NCBI GenBank assembly: GCA_003259005.1
Contig: QLII01000002.1
Span: forward strand, 62,001-126,000
Reading direction: 5' to 3'
Length of the DNA: 64,000 nt
Source of the DNA: Spirosoma telluris
GTDB lineage: Bacteria > Bacteroidota > Bacteroidia > Cytophagales > Spirosomataceae
Made by a program: the position numbers and the translations under genes. Below, one piece after another: positions 56,344 to 64,000 of the stretch. A model generated the notes under the pieces. That model saw nothing but the letters and a program-made list of their open reading frames with translations. It was not told the DNA's origin and did no database searches. Positions within the stretch are counted from its first letter, which is position 1, and each line of letters begins with the position of its first letter.

Positions 56344-58722
56344 CTAGTCCTTACCGACCATTTCTTTGACTATTTTTTCTTCGGTAAACGTCAGGCTTAT
56401 CTGCACACCATCGATATGATTGATTTGCAGACGGCCACCCAGTTGCTTACTCAATCCCCAAATTAAGCTCATGCCTAACGTCTGACTACGATTTGGATGT
56501 ATATCAGCGAGAAGACCAACACCATTATCGCTGACCGTAAGCTGGTAGGTTTGGATGTCCAGCTTTATAAGGTCAACCCGGATAAGGCCAGACTGATTGG
56601 ATGGAAAGGCGTGTTTCAGAGAATTGGTCACGATCTCGTTGATAATCAGTCCCAGAGGAACAGCAAGTGTCACATCCAGATCAACGGGAGCCAGTGAAAT
56701 CTGCTTACGAACCGTATCTTCCCGATCAAACGATTGTATTAGGTAATCGACGATTTCTGTCACATAACCTGCCATGGGAATAGCCGTTAGCCGGTCGGAC
56801 TGGTACAGCTTCTGATGAATCAGGGCCATAGCGTGTACCCGGTTCTGACTTTCCCGAATGGCCGACTGAGCGGCCTGGTCGGTCAAAAACACACCCTGAG
56901 AATGGAGTAGGCTAGTGATGATCTGGAGGTTATTTTTGACCCGGTGGTGAATCTCTTTGAGCATCCATTCTTTCTCCGTCAGCAGTTGTTGCTGATCGGA
57001 TAAAAGGGTTTCCAGCGTCTGGTTTTTCTGGTTGATTTCGCGTTGTTTTGTTTCGAGGAGCTGGTTGCTCTGTTGCTTGATCCGGTAGCGGTTATAACTC
57101 AAGCCCAGCAAACAAAGCAACAGAAGCGAGCAGATCAGGATCGTATTTCGGATCGTTCGTGCCTGGCTTAATTCAGTTGCCTGAAGGTTGCTTTCTTTCC
57201 TGAGCAGGCTAATGTTATGTTTATTTTCTTTTGTCTCATACTGTATTTCCAACTGAGCAATCTGCTTTGCCTTGGTTTCGTTGAAAAGCGAATCGTTCAG
57301 CGCTTTATGAAGTCGGAAGTGCCGAATGGCAGATAAATAATTTCCTTGGGCTGAATCAACCTTAAAGAGCATGTAGTGGATGTCTTTCACCGTTGGCAAT
57401 GCGTGTTTCTGGGGAAAAAAGGCCAGTGCTTTTTCCAGAAAGAAACCCGCCTTTTTAAGGTCCTGTTGCTCCAGATAAAACTGGCCGACTTCTGCCTGAA
57501 CTTTCTGCGACATCTCTGTATTCTGATGGGATTTTTCGTACCAGTCAATCGCTTCCAGGTAGTAGCGCTCGGCCAGTGCAGACTGGTGCAGGGCTTTGTA
57601 GCAATTGGCCAGACTTTGTGCAATACAGCCTTTTTGAACTTTGTTGATTGGCGGAATTTCCCGGACCAGCGTATTCAGCAGGTTTATGGCTTCCAGCGCT
57701 TTATGGCGGGCTGTCATATCACGGGCAATAATACTGGCAACGTTATACATGGGCAGGTCAGCCTGTTTTTCCTGTCGCCATTTCTGGAGTGATTTTTTGT
57801 ACCAGCTAATGGCCTGTTCCTGTTTGCCCAACTCCCAATAGATCTGGGCTACGTCACCATAAAAAGTGGCAGCGAGCAGAGTGTCCTGAGTCCGATTCAT
57901 GCATTCCAGACTCTGAAACGAGTAGCTCAGGGCTTTACCATAATTTCCTTTTAATCGGTTGATGTACGATAGCCAGCTATAGGTGTAATGCAGTTTAGGA
58001 TACTGAATGGCTTTGTATCGATTCAACACATTGATGAACTCGTCATTTCCCAAATCCAGCTTTCCCTGATTGGTATGAAACGCGGCAATCTCACGAAGGA
58101 TAAAAATTTCGGACTCATAGTTCCCCAGTGCGTGATAAAGGGAAGCCGCCTGTGCATAGCAAACCTCAACCACCGGGAAATTCTTTGTCGTAAACACAGA
58201 ACAAGCACCAAATCTGGCCAGCGCGTTGGCTTGCCCACTTTTGTCATTTGTTCGTTTACAGTCGTTGATGAGTTCGTTAAAAAGTAAATTCCCCGTAGTG
58301 GTGTCCCTTAATTCCATGTGGGCAACCACCAGCATCGTCTCGGCTGCGTGGCGTTTGGCAGGCAAATGAAGAGTGGTACTTAATGCTATCGCCTGATTCA
58401 AAAACCCTCTGGCGCTGTCTAAATCTAGTTTTACTTCGCCGTATTTCAGCACATGGAATTTACCCAGCTCAATCAGCGCATTGATGCGGTTAGTGTCGTT
58501 CGAGCTACTCGCCAGCTGCTTGAGGTATTGATTCACCATTTGCCGGTTTATATTCTGTCCCTGGCTCGACAGGCCGGTCAAAAGCAGGCCAATCAACAGC
58601 CCGTAATGGTGCAAAAGGTTCTTAAAAAGAAGCAAAAGCATAGTCTTGTCCGACAAGACAACCTTAGGTAGCCCTATTGATGATTGCCGTTGATCAGACA
58701 TAGCGATTTGCTTCATGGACAA
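56344..58722 (-). CDS. Sensor histidine kinase with periplasmic TPR repeats (copy 2 of 3)
   Basis: Same order as copy 1: export signal (LLLLFKNLLHHYGLLIGLLL), TPR array, membrane helix (TILICSLLLLCLLGLSYNRY), coiled coil with SDQQQLLTEKEWML, and KEIHHRVKNNLQIITSLLHS with NEIVTNSLKHAF, DNGVGLL. The kinase core resembles copy 3 more than copy 1. ATG 58641 is an alternative start that begins at the signal sequence. Only about 70 bases separate it from copy 1. Confidence 0.92.
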   Translation of the reverse strand: MSMKQIAMSDQRQSSIGLPKVVLSDKTMLLLLFKNLLHHYGLLIGLLLTGLSSQGQNINRQMVNQYLKQLASSSNDTNRINALIELGKFHVLKYGEVKLDLDSARGFLNQAIALSTTLHLPAKRHAAETMLVVAHMELRDTTTGNLLFNELINDCKRTNDKSGQANALARFGACSVFTTKNFPVVEVCYAQAASLYHALGNYESEIFILREIAAFHTNQGKLDLGNDEFINVLNRYKAIQYPKLHYTYSWLSYINRLKGNYGKALSYSFQSLECMNRTQDTLLAATFYGDVAQIYWELGKQEQAISWYKKSLQKWRQEKQADLPMYNVASIIARDMTARHKALEAINLLNTLVREIPPINKVQKGCIAQSLANCYKALHQSALAERYYLEAIDWYEKSHQNTEMSQKVQAEVGQFYLEQQDLKKAGFFLEKALAFFPQKHALPTVKDIHYMLFKVDSAQGNYLSAIRHFRLHKALNDSLFNETKAKQIAQLEIQYETKENKHNISLLRKESNLQATELSQARTIRNTILICSLLLLCLLGLSYNRYRIKQQSNQLLETKQREINQKNQTLETLLSDQQQLLTEKEWMLKEIHHRVKNNLQIITSLLHSQGVFLTDQAAQSAIRESQNRVHAMALIHQKLYQSDRLTAIPMAGYVTEIVDYLIQSFDREDTVRKQISLAPVDLDVTLAVPLGLIINEIVTNSLKHAFPSNQSGLIRVDLIKLDIQTYQLTVSDNGVGLLADIHPNRSQTLGMSLIWGLSKQLGGRLQINHIDGVQISLTFTEEKIVKEMVGKD

Positions 58723-58805
58723 CTGACTATACGGGATAGTCCAATTCGTATTCCTTATGCAATTTCAACCATATTTACCAGAATACTAGCAACCTAAGGT
58801 GTTGA

Positions 58806-61184
58806 TTAGAGTGTGGTTATCTGCTCTTTGCCTACAGCCTCCTCCGAAAACTCAAGTCGTACCTCAACCCCTTTATCGTCATTCTGACGAATTTGCAGGC
58901 TTCCTCCAATCTGCTTGCTCAATCCATGCATCAGACTCATGCCCAGTGTCTGGCTCATCTGCGGGTTGAAGTCGGCGGGAAGGCCCGTACCGTCGTCGCT
59001 TATAACCAACAGGTAATGATTTTTCTGTGCTGTCAGTTTGACGCAGATGATTCCCGGTTTACCGTCCTTGAAGGCGTATTTTAAGGAGTTGGTCACCGCT
59101 TCGTTCAAAATCAACCCTAGCGGAACCGCCAGTGTCACGTCCAACTCTAGTGGCGCTACGTTGATCCGTTTATGAATGATACCTTCCCGGTCGAAGGACT
59201 TTATCAGATAATCGACGATCTCGTCTATGTAACCTGCCATGGGGATAGCCGCCAGCCGGTCTGACTGGTAGAGCTTCTGGTGAATCAGGGCCATGGCATG
59301 GACCCGGTTCTGACTTTCCCGAATGGCCGACTGGGCGGCTTCATCTTTAAGAAATACCCCCTGAGAATGGAGCAGACTGGTGATGATCTGGAGGTTATTT
59401 TTGACCCGGTGATGGATTTCCTTAAGCATCCACTCTTTCTCGGTCAGTAGTTGTTGCTGTTCAGACAGGAGGGTTTCCAATGTTTGGTTTTTCCGGTTTA
59501 TTTCATGTTGTTTGATTTCCAGTAGCTGATTACTGCGTCGTTTGAGCCGGTACCGGTTATAACTCAAAGCCAGCAAACAAAGCAACAGGATCGACCCACC
59601 CAGAATACCATTACGGACAATTCGGGTCTGTTTCAACTCTCCATCCTGAACTGTTTTCTGTTTCTCCAGAAGCACTATATTTTGCCTATTCTTTTGCGTT
59701 TCATACTGGACTTCTAACTGATCAAACTGATTGTTTTTCGTTTCGTTGAAGATGGAATCATTCAACGATTTATGAACTCGAAAATGAGCGATCGCCGATT
59801 TGTAATCGCCCAAGGCGGAGTCGATTTTGAACAGAATGAAGTGAATGTCCTTCAGCAGTGAAAGTGAGTTCTTTTTTGTCGAATCAACCAGGAGCGGTCT
59901 TACATAAAAATTGCCCTTTTTAAACTGATTACGTTCCACATAAAACCGACCAACTTCCAATTGGGCCTTACGCGACATTTCGAAATCGTGGTTGGCTTTC
60001 ATGTACCACATCATAGCGTCCAGATAGTATTTTTCGGCTAGTTTATCATTCTTCAGCGCATCATAACTGTACGCGAAACTCTGTGCTACCGACCCCTTCT
60101 GTATGAAATTTATCGTTGGGATCTGAGTGACCAGATCGTTAATCAGTTTTAGCGCTTCCTGTGGCCTATGCTGGTCAATTAAATCCCGGACAATGATATT
60201 GGCCGCACTGTACATGCCAAAATTTGGTAACCCCTCCTGTCGCCATTTAGCCAGCGTCTTTCTATACCATTCGTTGCTCTGCCGGTACCGCCCCAGCTCA
60301 AAATACATCTGGGCCAGGTTACCGTAAAAACTGGCCGCTGACAAGGTATCACCCGTTCGGTTCATGCTTTCGATGCATTGCAGGGAGTAGAAAAGGCTTT
60401 TATTGAAATCGCCCTTCAGTCGGCTAATAGTCGATAGCCAGTTGTAGGTATAATGAAGTTTTGGATAGCCAATCGCTTTGTAGCGCTTCAGGATTGTCTG
60501 AAATTCCTTCTCGGCCAGGCCCAGTTGCCCCAGATTTGTATGTAGTCCCGCGATTTCATGCAGGATCAGCAACTCCTGTTTCTGGTTATGAAGCGACCGG
60601 TAGATGGCGATGGCCTGGTTATAATTGTCAAAAATTTCGGGATACTTCTTGGTCGTAAACGAAATACAAAAGCCCAGACGAAAGCGGGCGTTGGCTTCGG
60701 ATGCCCGATCGCCCGTTCGTCGGCAGTCAGCGATCAACTGGTCAAACAGCGCATAGGCCTCTTTGCTGTTGGCTCCCTCCAGGTAATTCGCCACTCGTAC
60801 CGCGTCTATTTCGTGCTGCCATGCCAGAAGATGCAACGAATCGCTCAGTTGCTTCGCCTGGTTCAAATAGGCCAGGCTTCTATTCAGATCTTCGGGAACA
60901 TTACCCGGTTTAAAAAGCTGGTACTTGCCCAGTTCGAACAGGATTCTTACCCGGCCGGTATCTGCCTTGCTTTTGGTCAACTGAGCCAGAAGCTGGTGCG
61001 CCATCTGCCGGTTTATGTTTTGTCCGTGGGCGGGTAGATGGCTCGTTAACAAACTAAAAAACAGGCAGACGTTTACCCAGGCAAACCTGGAAGGCCATTG
61101 AAGGATTGACCGGGTTGATCGTACCGAGCCAATCGGCCTTATTCGTGATTGAAGAAACGGAAAAAAGGTAACTGACTCCATCAT
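58806..61184 (-). CDS. Sensor histidine kinase with periplasmic TPR repeats (copy 3 of 3)
   Basis: Same layout and same 792-aa frame length as copy 2: signal segment (FAWVNVCLFFSLLTSHLPAHG), TPR array, membrane helix (GGSILLLCLLALSYNRYRL), and kinase core with KEIHHRVKNNLQIITSLLHS, NEAVTNSLKYAF, DDGTGLP and GMSLMHGLSKQIGG. It is the first gene in the direction of transcription. The periplasmic TPR sequences have diverged more than the kinase cores, which suggests duplicated sensors with different inputs. Confidence 0.92.
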   Translation of the reverse strand: MMESVTFFPFLQSRIRPIGSVRSTRSILQWPSRFAWVNVCLFFSLLTSHLPAHGQNINRQMAHQLLAQLTKSKADTGRVRILFELGKYQLFKPGNVPEDLNRSLAYLNQAKQLSDSLHLLAWQHEIDAVRVANYLEGANSKEAYALFDQLIADCRRTGDRASEANARFRLGFCISFTTKKYPEIFDNYNQAIAIYRSLHNQKQELLILHEIAGLHTNLGQLGLAEKEFQTILKRYKAIGYPKLHYTYNWLSTISRLKGDFNKSLFYSLQCIESMNRTGDTLSAASFYGNLAQMYFELGRYRQSNEWYRKTLAKWRQEGLPNFGMYSAANIIVRDLIDQHRPQEALKLINDLVTQIPTINFIQKGSVAQSFAYSYDALKNDKLAEKYYLDAMMWYMKANHDFEMSRKAQLEVGRFYVERNQFKKGNFYVRPLLVDSTKKNSLSLLKDIHFILFKIDSALGDYKSAIAHFRVHKSLNDSIFNETKNNQFDQLEVQYETQKNRQNIVLLEKQKTVQDGELKQTRIVRNGILGGSILLLCLLALSYNRYRLKRRSNQLLEIKQHEINRKNQTLETLLSEQQQLLTEKEWMLKEIHHRVKNNLQIITSLLHSQGVFLKDEAAQSAIRESQNRVHAMALIHQKLYQSDRLAAIPMAGYIDEIVDYLIKSFDREGIIHKRINVAPLELDVTLAVPLGLILNEAVTNSLKYAFKDGKPGIICVKLTAQKNHYLLVISDDGTGLPADFNPQMSQTLGMSLMHGLSKQIGGSLQIRQNDDKGVEVRLEFSEEAVGKEQITTL

Positions 61185-61558
61185 GATAAATTAAGCTACA
61201 ATACGTTCGGAATGTCAGCGGTTGCCTGGACCGCCGACGTCTTTAAACGCTTAATGCCCACCCTACAAAAATGGCACCGGGTTTGGATGCCTCCTTTCAC
61301 ATCAAACGGCTTTGGCGAGTTGTACTTCAGATACGGCTAACTCTAAAAAAATTGGAGTTATAGAGTGGATGTATCCATGGTTTTGGAGATTTTATTGCGT
61401 TTTAATTTGTCTATTAGCCAGGTATTTATAAAGAAAATGGCGATCTGGGCTTTGCGTTGGCCATTTTCTACTACCCAGGCCCGATTGCCGTTAAGTGGCA
61501 CAGGAGTTGACCTGCTTTAGGTAGAAATCAGTTTGTCGTTCACCCAAATCCAATCTCC
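61185..61558. other. Intergenic region upstream of the kinase cluster
   Basis: Divergent space between the leftward kinase genes and the rightward SnoaL-like gene. It has a run of AT-rich sequence and short imperfect repeats (e.g. CTAACTCTAAAAAAATT), but no ORF, hairpin or clear promoter pair was found. Confidence 0.4.
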
Positions 61559-62032
61559 ATGAAACTCCTCGTTACCTTCTTCCGCTGGCTTGTTGGCCCG
61601 TCCATGACGACCCTTATTGAGGACCTCCACGTTCGTTTGCTCAACGACTGGATTCAGACACCAGCTCCGGCCTTTATTCATCCCCACTGCATCTGGAAAC
61701 TGGACGATGGGCATGTCTGCATAGGTATTCACCAGGGACGCGACTTTTTCGAAAACTACCAGCGCCGGATTGACAGCACCTTCCCGGAATGGTACGAAGT
61801 TGTCAGTGAAGTGATTGGCTCTCCCATTGGCGGTATTGTGATTGGCAAATACCAGTTTCAGCGCGAGAAAAATGGGCTTTGGTATAGCGCACCCTTTACC
61901 CATTTCTACCGGATTCAAAAAGGGCAAATCGTCAGCGGGTATTATTACATGGGGGAAGTAAGTAGGCACTTAAGCCGGTGTCGACCTACGACCTATTTCC
62001 CCACTTACGGTACCTTGCCTTCGCTCAACTAA
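61559..62032 (+). CDS. SnoaL/NTF2-like fold protein
   Basis: A protein of up to 157 aa. The cone-shaped NTF2-like pattern is recognisable: a first helix (TTLIEDLHVRLLNDW), a strand pair (HCIWKLDDGHVCIGIHQGRD), helix (FFENYQRRIDSTFPEW) and closing strands (GGIVIGKYQFQREKNGLW, APFTHFYRIQKGQIVSGYYY). Such proteins are often small enzymes or binding proteins; the ligand cannot be told. ATG 61604 is an alternative start. The opposite-strand frame of similar length (61517-61969) is its shadow. Confidence 0.7.
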   Translation: MKLLVTFFRWLVGPSMTTLIEDLHVRLLNDWIQTPAPAFIHPHCIWKLDDGHVCIGIHQGRDFFENYQRRIDSTFPEWYEVVSEVIGSPIGGIVIGKYQFQREKNGLWYSAPFTHFYRIQKGQIVSGYYYMGEVSRHLSRCRPTTYFPTYGTLPSLN

Positions 62033-62088
62033 TGTATAGCCTTCGGGTAGAAACTCTACTGGTTGATCAACTTTCTCTTTTTAGGTTT

Positions 62089-62577
62089 ATGAATTCGATA
62101 GCGAACAATTTCCTTGCCGACATGGGTGGTCCGATACCTACCGTCGAGTTGACTGAGTTTGGTGACTTCACCTGCGGCCAGTGCCGCCGGAGCCGGAGCT
62201 TACTCACGTCGGTATTAAACGCCTTCGATGGCCGGGTTCGGTATACCTACCGCCACTTTCCCAACGACCGGTGTGAAGCATCCAAAATGGCTGCGCTAGC
62301 GGCTGAAGCCGCACGCCGGCAAGATCAATTCTGGCCTATGTATCAGGCGTTATTTACACTGCCAAACATTACCCGGACAACACTTTCTGTGCTTGCCATT
62401 AGTCTGGGGTTACAATACCATCAGTTTCTAACCGATTTGGATGATGATGACCTGCATCATCGTATTGAAGCCGACCGAGGAGAAGGACACCAACTCGGCG
62501 TACTGACGACACCCACGCTGTTCGTTGGCGGGCAACGATTTTACGGAAAGATGACGTTGTCCCGTCTGGCCCCCTAA
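62089..62577 (+). CDS. DsbA-like thioredoxin-fold protein
   Basis: A 162-aa protein of the Thioredoxin_4 (DsbA/NhaA-linked) type: TVELTEFGDFTCGQCRRSRS with the C-x2-C site, YRHFPNDRCEASKMAALA, then the helical insert and GVLTTPTLFVGGQRFYG with the cis-Pro (TTPTLF). No signal peptide is evident from ATG 62089, so a cytoplasmic place is likely. The longer open frame starts at 61978 inside the previous gene and is not favoured. Confidence 0.85.
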   Translation: MNSIANNFLADMGGPIPTVELTEFGDFTCGQCRRSRSLLTSVLNAFDGRVRYTYRHFPNDRCEASKMAALAAEAARRQDQFWPMYQALFTLPNITRTTLSVLAISLGLQYHQFLTDLDDDDLHHRIEADRGEGHQLGVLTTPTLFVGGQRFYGKMTLSRLAP

Positions 62578-62715
62578 TCCAGTCTCACCTAAGTCGCTAC
62601 GTTCAGCCCGTGCTCAGTAAAGTGGATGTTGCCAGGGGAGTGATCTACTGGGGACGGGGTGAATAATACGTGAAGGAAGCCGTAATGGTTTGACACTAGG
62701 CTCACCATAACTCCT

Positions 62716-64000
62716 TCAGTCAGGATCAGGCAAGGGGGAATTAGGGTCAATTGGGTCAATTGAAACGGTTTTTCGGATCCCCAGTTTATCCATCCGGTAC
62801 TCTAGTGTTGTTGGTTTTAGGTTGAGTACTTCGGCCGCGCCGTTGCTGCCCCGAATGCGGCCATTAGTGCGCTTGAGCACAGCCAGAATGTATTCCCGTT
62901 CGGTTTGCAGCTGAATCTGTTTTATGTCATTCAGGTCTTTAGGAAGGGAAACCGTCGACTGATTAGGGTCATGAATACCATTCACCGGAGGTGGAGTGGG
63001 CCTGCTGGCCATGAAGAGATTGCTTACTAAAGGTCGACCTAATTCAAGAGGTGTCTGTCCGTCATTAAGAATCACTGCCTGCTCCATGACGTTTTCCAGC
63101 TCCCGGATGTTACCCGGCCAGGCGTAGTTGACCAGGTCGTCAAGTACCTGAGGGTTGATACCCCGAAACGATTTTCCCATTTTCCGGGCTGATTTCTGAG
63201 CGAAGAAAGTAGCCAGTAGAGGAATATCCCCAGTTCGTTCGCGCAGGGCCGGTAACGTAATGGGGAAGGTTGCAAGCCGGAAATAAAGATCCATCCGAAA
63301 GCGCCCTTCGGCCACTTCTTTTTCCAGACTACGGTTCGTAGCGGCAATAACACGCACATCGGTTTTTATGGACGTTTTACCCCCTATTCGCTCGATCTCC
63401 TTCTCCTGTAATACCCGTAGTAGCTTGGCCTGTAACTCCAGCGGTAACTCCCCGATTTCATCCAGGAAAATAGTCCCCTCCTGAGCCAGTTCAAACTTGC
63501 CGATCCGTTTTTCAAAAGCCCCCGTGAAAGCTCCTTTCTCGTGGCCAAACAGCTCTGACTCGATGAGTGTGGCAGGCAGTGCAGCACAGTTTATTTTGAC
63601 TAAAATCTTGCTATTCCGGGGAGATAGGTTGTGAATAGCCCTGGCAATTAGTTCTTTGCCGGTCCCACTTTCGCCCAGAATCAGCACCGTTGTATTGGTA
63701 TAGGCAACCTGATTTACCTGATCGAAAACTTGCAGCAAGGACTGGCTTCGGCCGATGATTTCTTCAAAATTGGCGGTTGTTTTTACCTCTTCCTGAAGAT
63801 AATTCTTCTCGCGCTGGAGCTGTTCACTGAGCCGGGCTACCTCCTCAAAAGCCAGTACACGTTCCAGCATCAGGACGATTGGCTGTTCTAACCGCTCTAA
63901 CAGGGTCAGGTGCGAGGAACGGTACACGTCGGGTTTGCGGCTCAGAAACAGGATCACGAACGAATCGTTGCTGTTCATTCGGAGCGGCATAGCCAGCCCC
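62716..64000 (-). CDS. Sigma-54-dependent activator, 5' end beyond the window
   Basis: Enhancer-binding protein. The N-terminal fragment at the right edge is the end of a GAF-like sensing domain (VILFLSRKPDVYRSSHLTLLER), followed by a coiled coil and an AAA+ domain with Walker A GESGTGKE, the sigma-54-contact loop GAFTGA, Walker B GTIFLDEIGELP and the Arg-finger region. A Fis-type HTH ends it (RGSNGAAEVLNLKPTTLEYRM). The frame stays open to 64000, so the ATG at 63990 is not the true start. FhlA/NorR-like layout; no target operon is seen in the window. Confidence 0.93.
   Translation of the reverse strand, partial: GLAMPLRMNSNDSFVILFLSRKPDVYRSSHLTLLERLEQPIVLMLERVLAFEEVARLSEQLQREKNYLQEEVKTTANFEEIIGRSQSLLQVFDQVNQVAYTNTTVLILGESGTGKELIARAIHNLSPRNSKILVKINCAALPATLIESELFGHEKGAFTGAFEKRIGKFELAQEGTIFLDEIGELPLELQAKLLRVLQEKEIERIGGKTSIKTDVRVIAATNRSLEKEVAEGRFRMDLYFRLATFPITLPALRERTGDIPLLATFFAQKSARKMGKSFRGINPQVLDDLVNYAWPGNIRELENVMEQAVILNDGQTPLELGRPLVSNLFMASRPTPPPVNGIHDPNQSTVSLPKDLNDIKQIQLQTEREYILAVLKRTNGRIRGSNGAAEVLNLKPTTLEYRMDKLGIRKTVSIDPIDPNSPLPDPD

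Noticed and set aside
57376..57792. 138-aa rightward ORF inside the second kinase gene
   Set aside because: Shadow of the TPR region on the other strand; Phe/Cys-rich, no motif.
61517..61969. 150-aa leftward ORF
   Set aside because: It is antisense to the SnoaL-like gene, whose strand and helix pattern is clearly coding.
1..64000. CRISPR array, tRNA or rRNA genes
   Set aside because: No regularly spaced direct repeats, no tRNA T-loop and acceptor-stem pattern and no rRNA-like stretch was seen on reading both strands.

Overview
The window looks like chromosomal DNA from a Bacteroidota bacterium of the Cytophagales (Spirosoma-like). Evidence: two SusC/SusD pairs, an ECF sigma factor with a FecR anti-sigma factor, promoters of the Bacteroidota TTTG-N19-TAnnTTTG type, lipoproteins with a short C-[KQ]-[DEN] start, and tandem periplasmic-TPR sensor kinases. 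This placement comes from gene content alone.

Layout. 1-1.8 kb: a complete IS4-family element with 9-bp target duplications. 1.9-9.8 kb: a UbiA-like membrane protein, a ClC channel, an HPP protein, an Fnr-like regulator, an AraC regulator, an orphan haem-copper oxidase subunit I and a hydrolase-fold protein without its catalytic triad. 9.8-18.8 kb: an accessory-looking patch with a 2Fe-2S protein, a decayed hydroxyisourate hydrolase, NhaA, two sensor-only four-helix-bundle membrane proteins, TerC, a TerB-like protein, a DUF932 protein, small membrane ORFs, Rnk, an XRE regulator and UspA. 19-22 kb: a GT-C-like membrane protein and a gene-poor stretch with a dead DUF2490 fragment. 22.2-31.8 kb: a glycan-use locus (sigma/FecR, SusC/SusD, GH28, GH43-like), probably for a pectin-type polymer. 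32.3-47.6 kb: a sialoglycan locus. A leftward gntR-sialidase-epimerase operon diverges from a rightward susC-susD-nanA-nanM-MFS-nanS-GH20 operon. Together they cover desialylation, O-deacetylation, outer-membrane uptake, anomer conversion, inner-membrane import, aldolase cleavage and ManNAc-to-GlcNAc epimerisation. The shared intergenic region carries three in-phase TTATGTAT copies, one lying exactly between the -33 and -7 boxes of the susC promoter. 48-54 kb: mixed metabolic genes (AhpD-like, cupin, catalase-like, SDR, two hydrolases). 54-61.2 kb: three tandem paralogous TPR histidine kinases. 61.5-64 kb: a SnoaL-like protein, a DsbA-like protein and a sigma-54 activator that runs off the right edge.

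An important quality point: at least twelve genes are split by single-base deletions, and nearly every one lies in a run of 3-8 G/C (one in an A-run). Adding one base per site restores a full-length, family-typical protein in each case. These look like sequencing or assembly under-calls, not pseudogenes. I therefore annotate each as one CDS and describe the break. True decay (several nonsense codons) is seen only in the hydroxyisourate hydrolase and DUF2490 remnants. No tRNA, rRNA or CRISPR array was seen.
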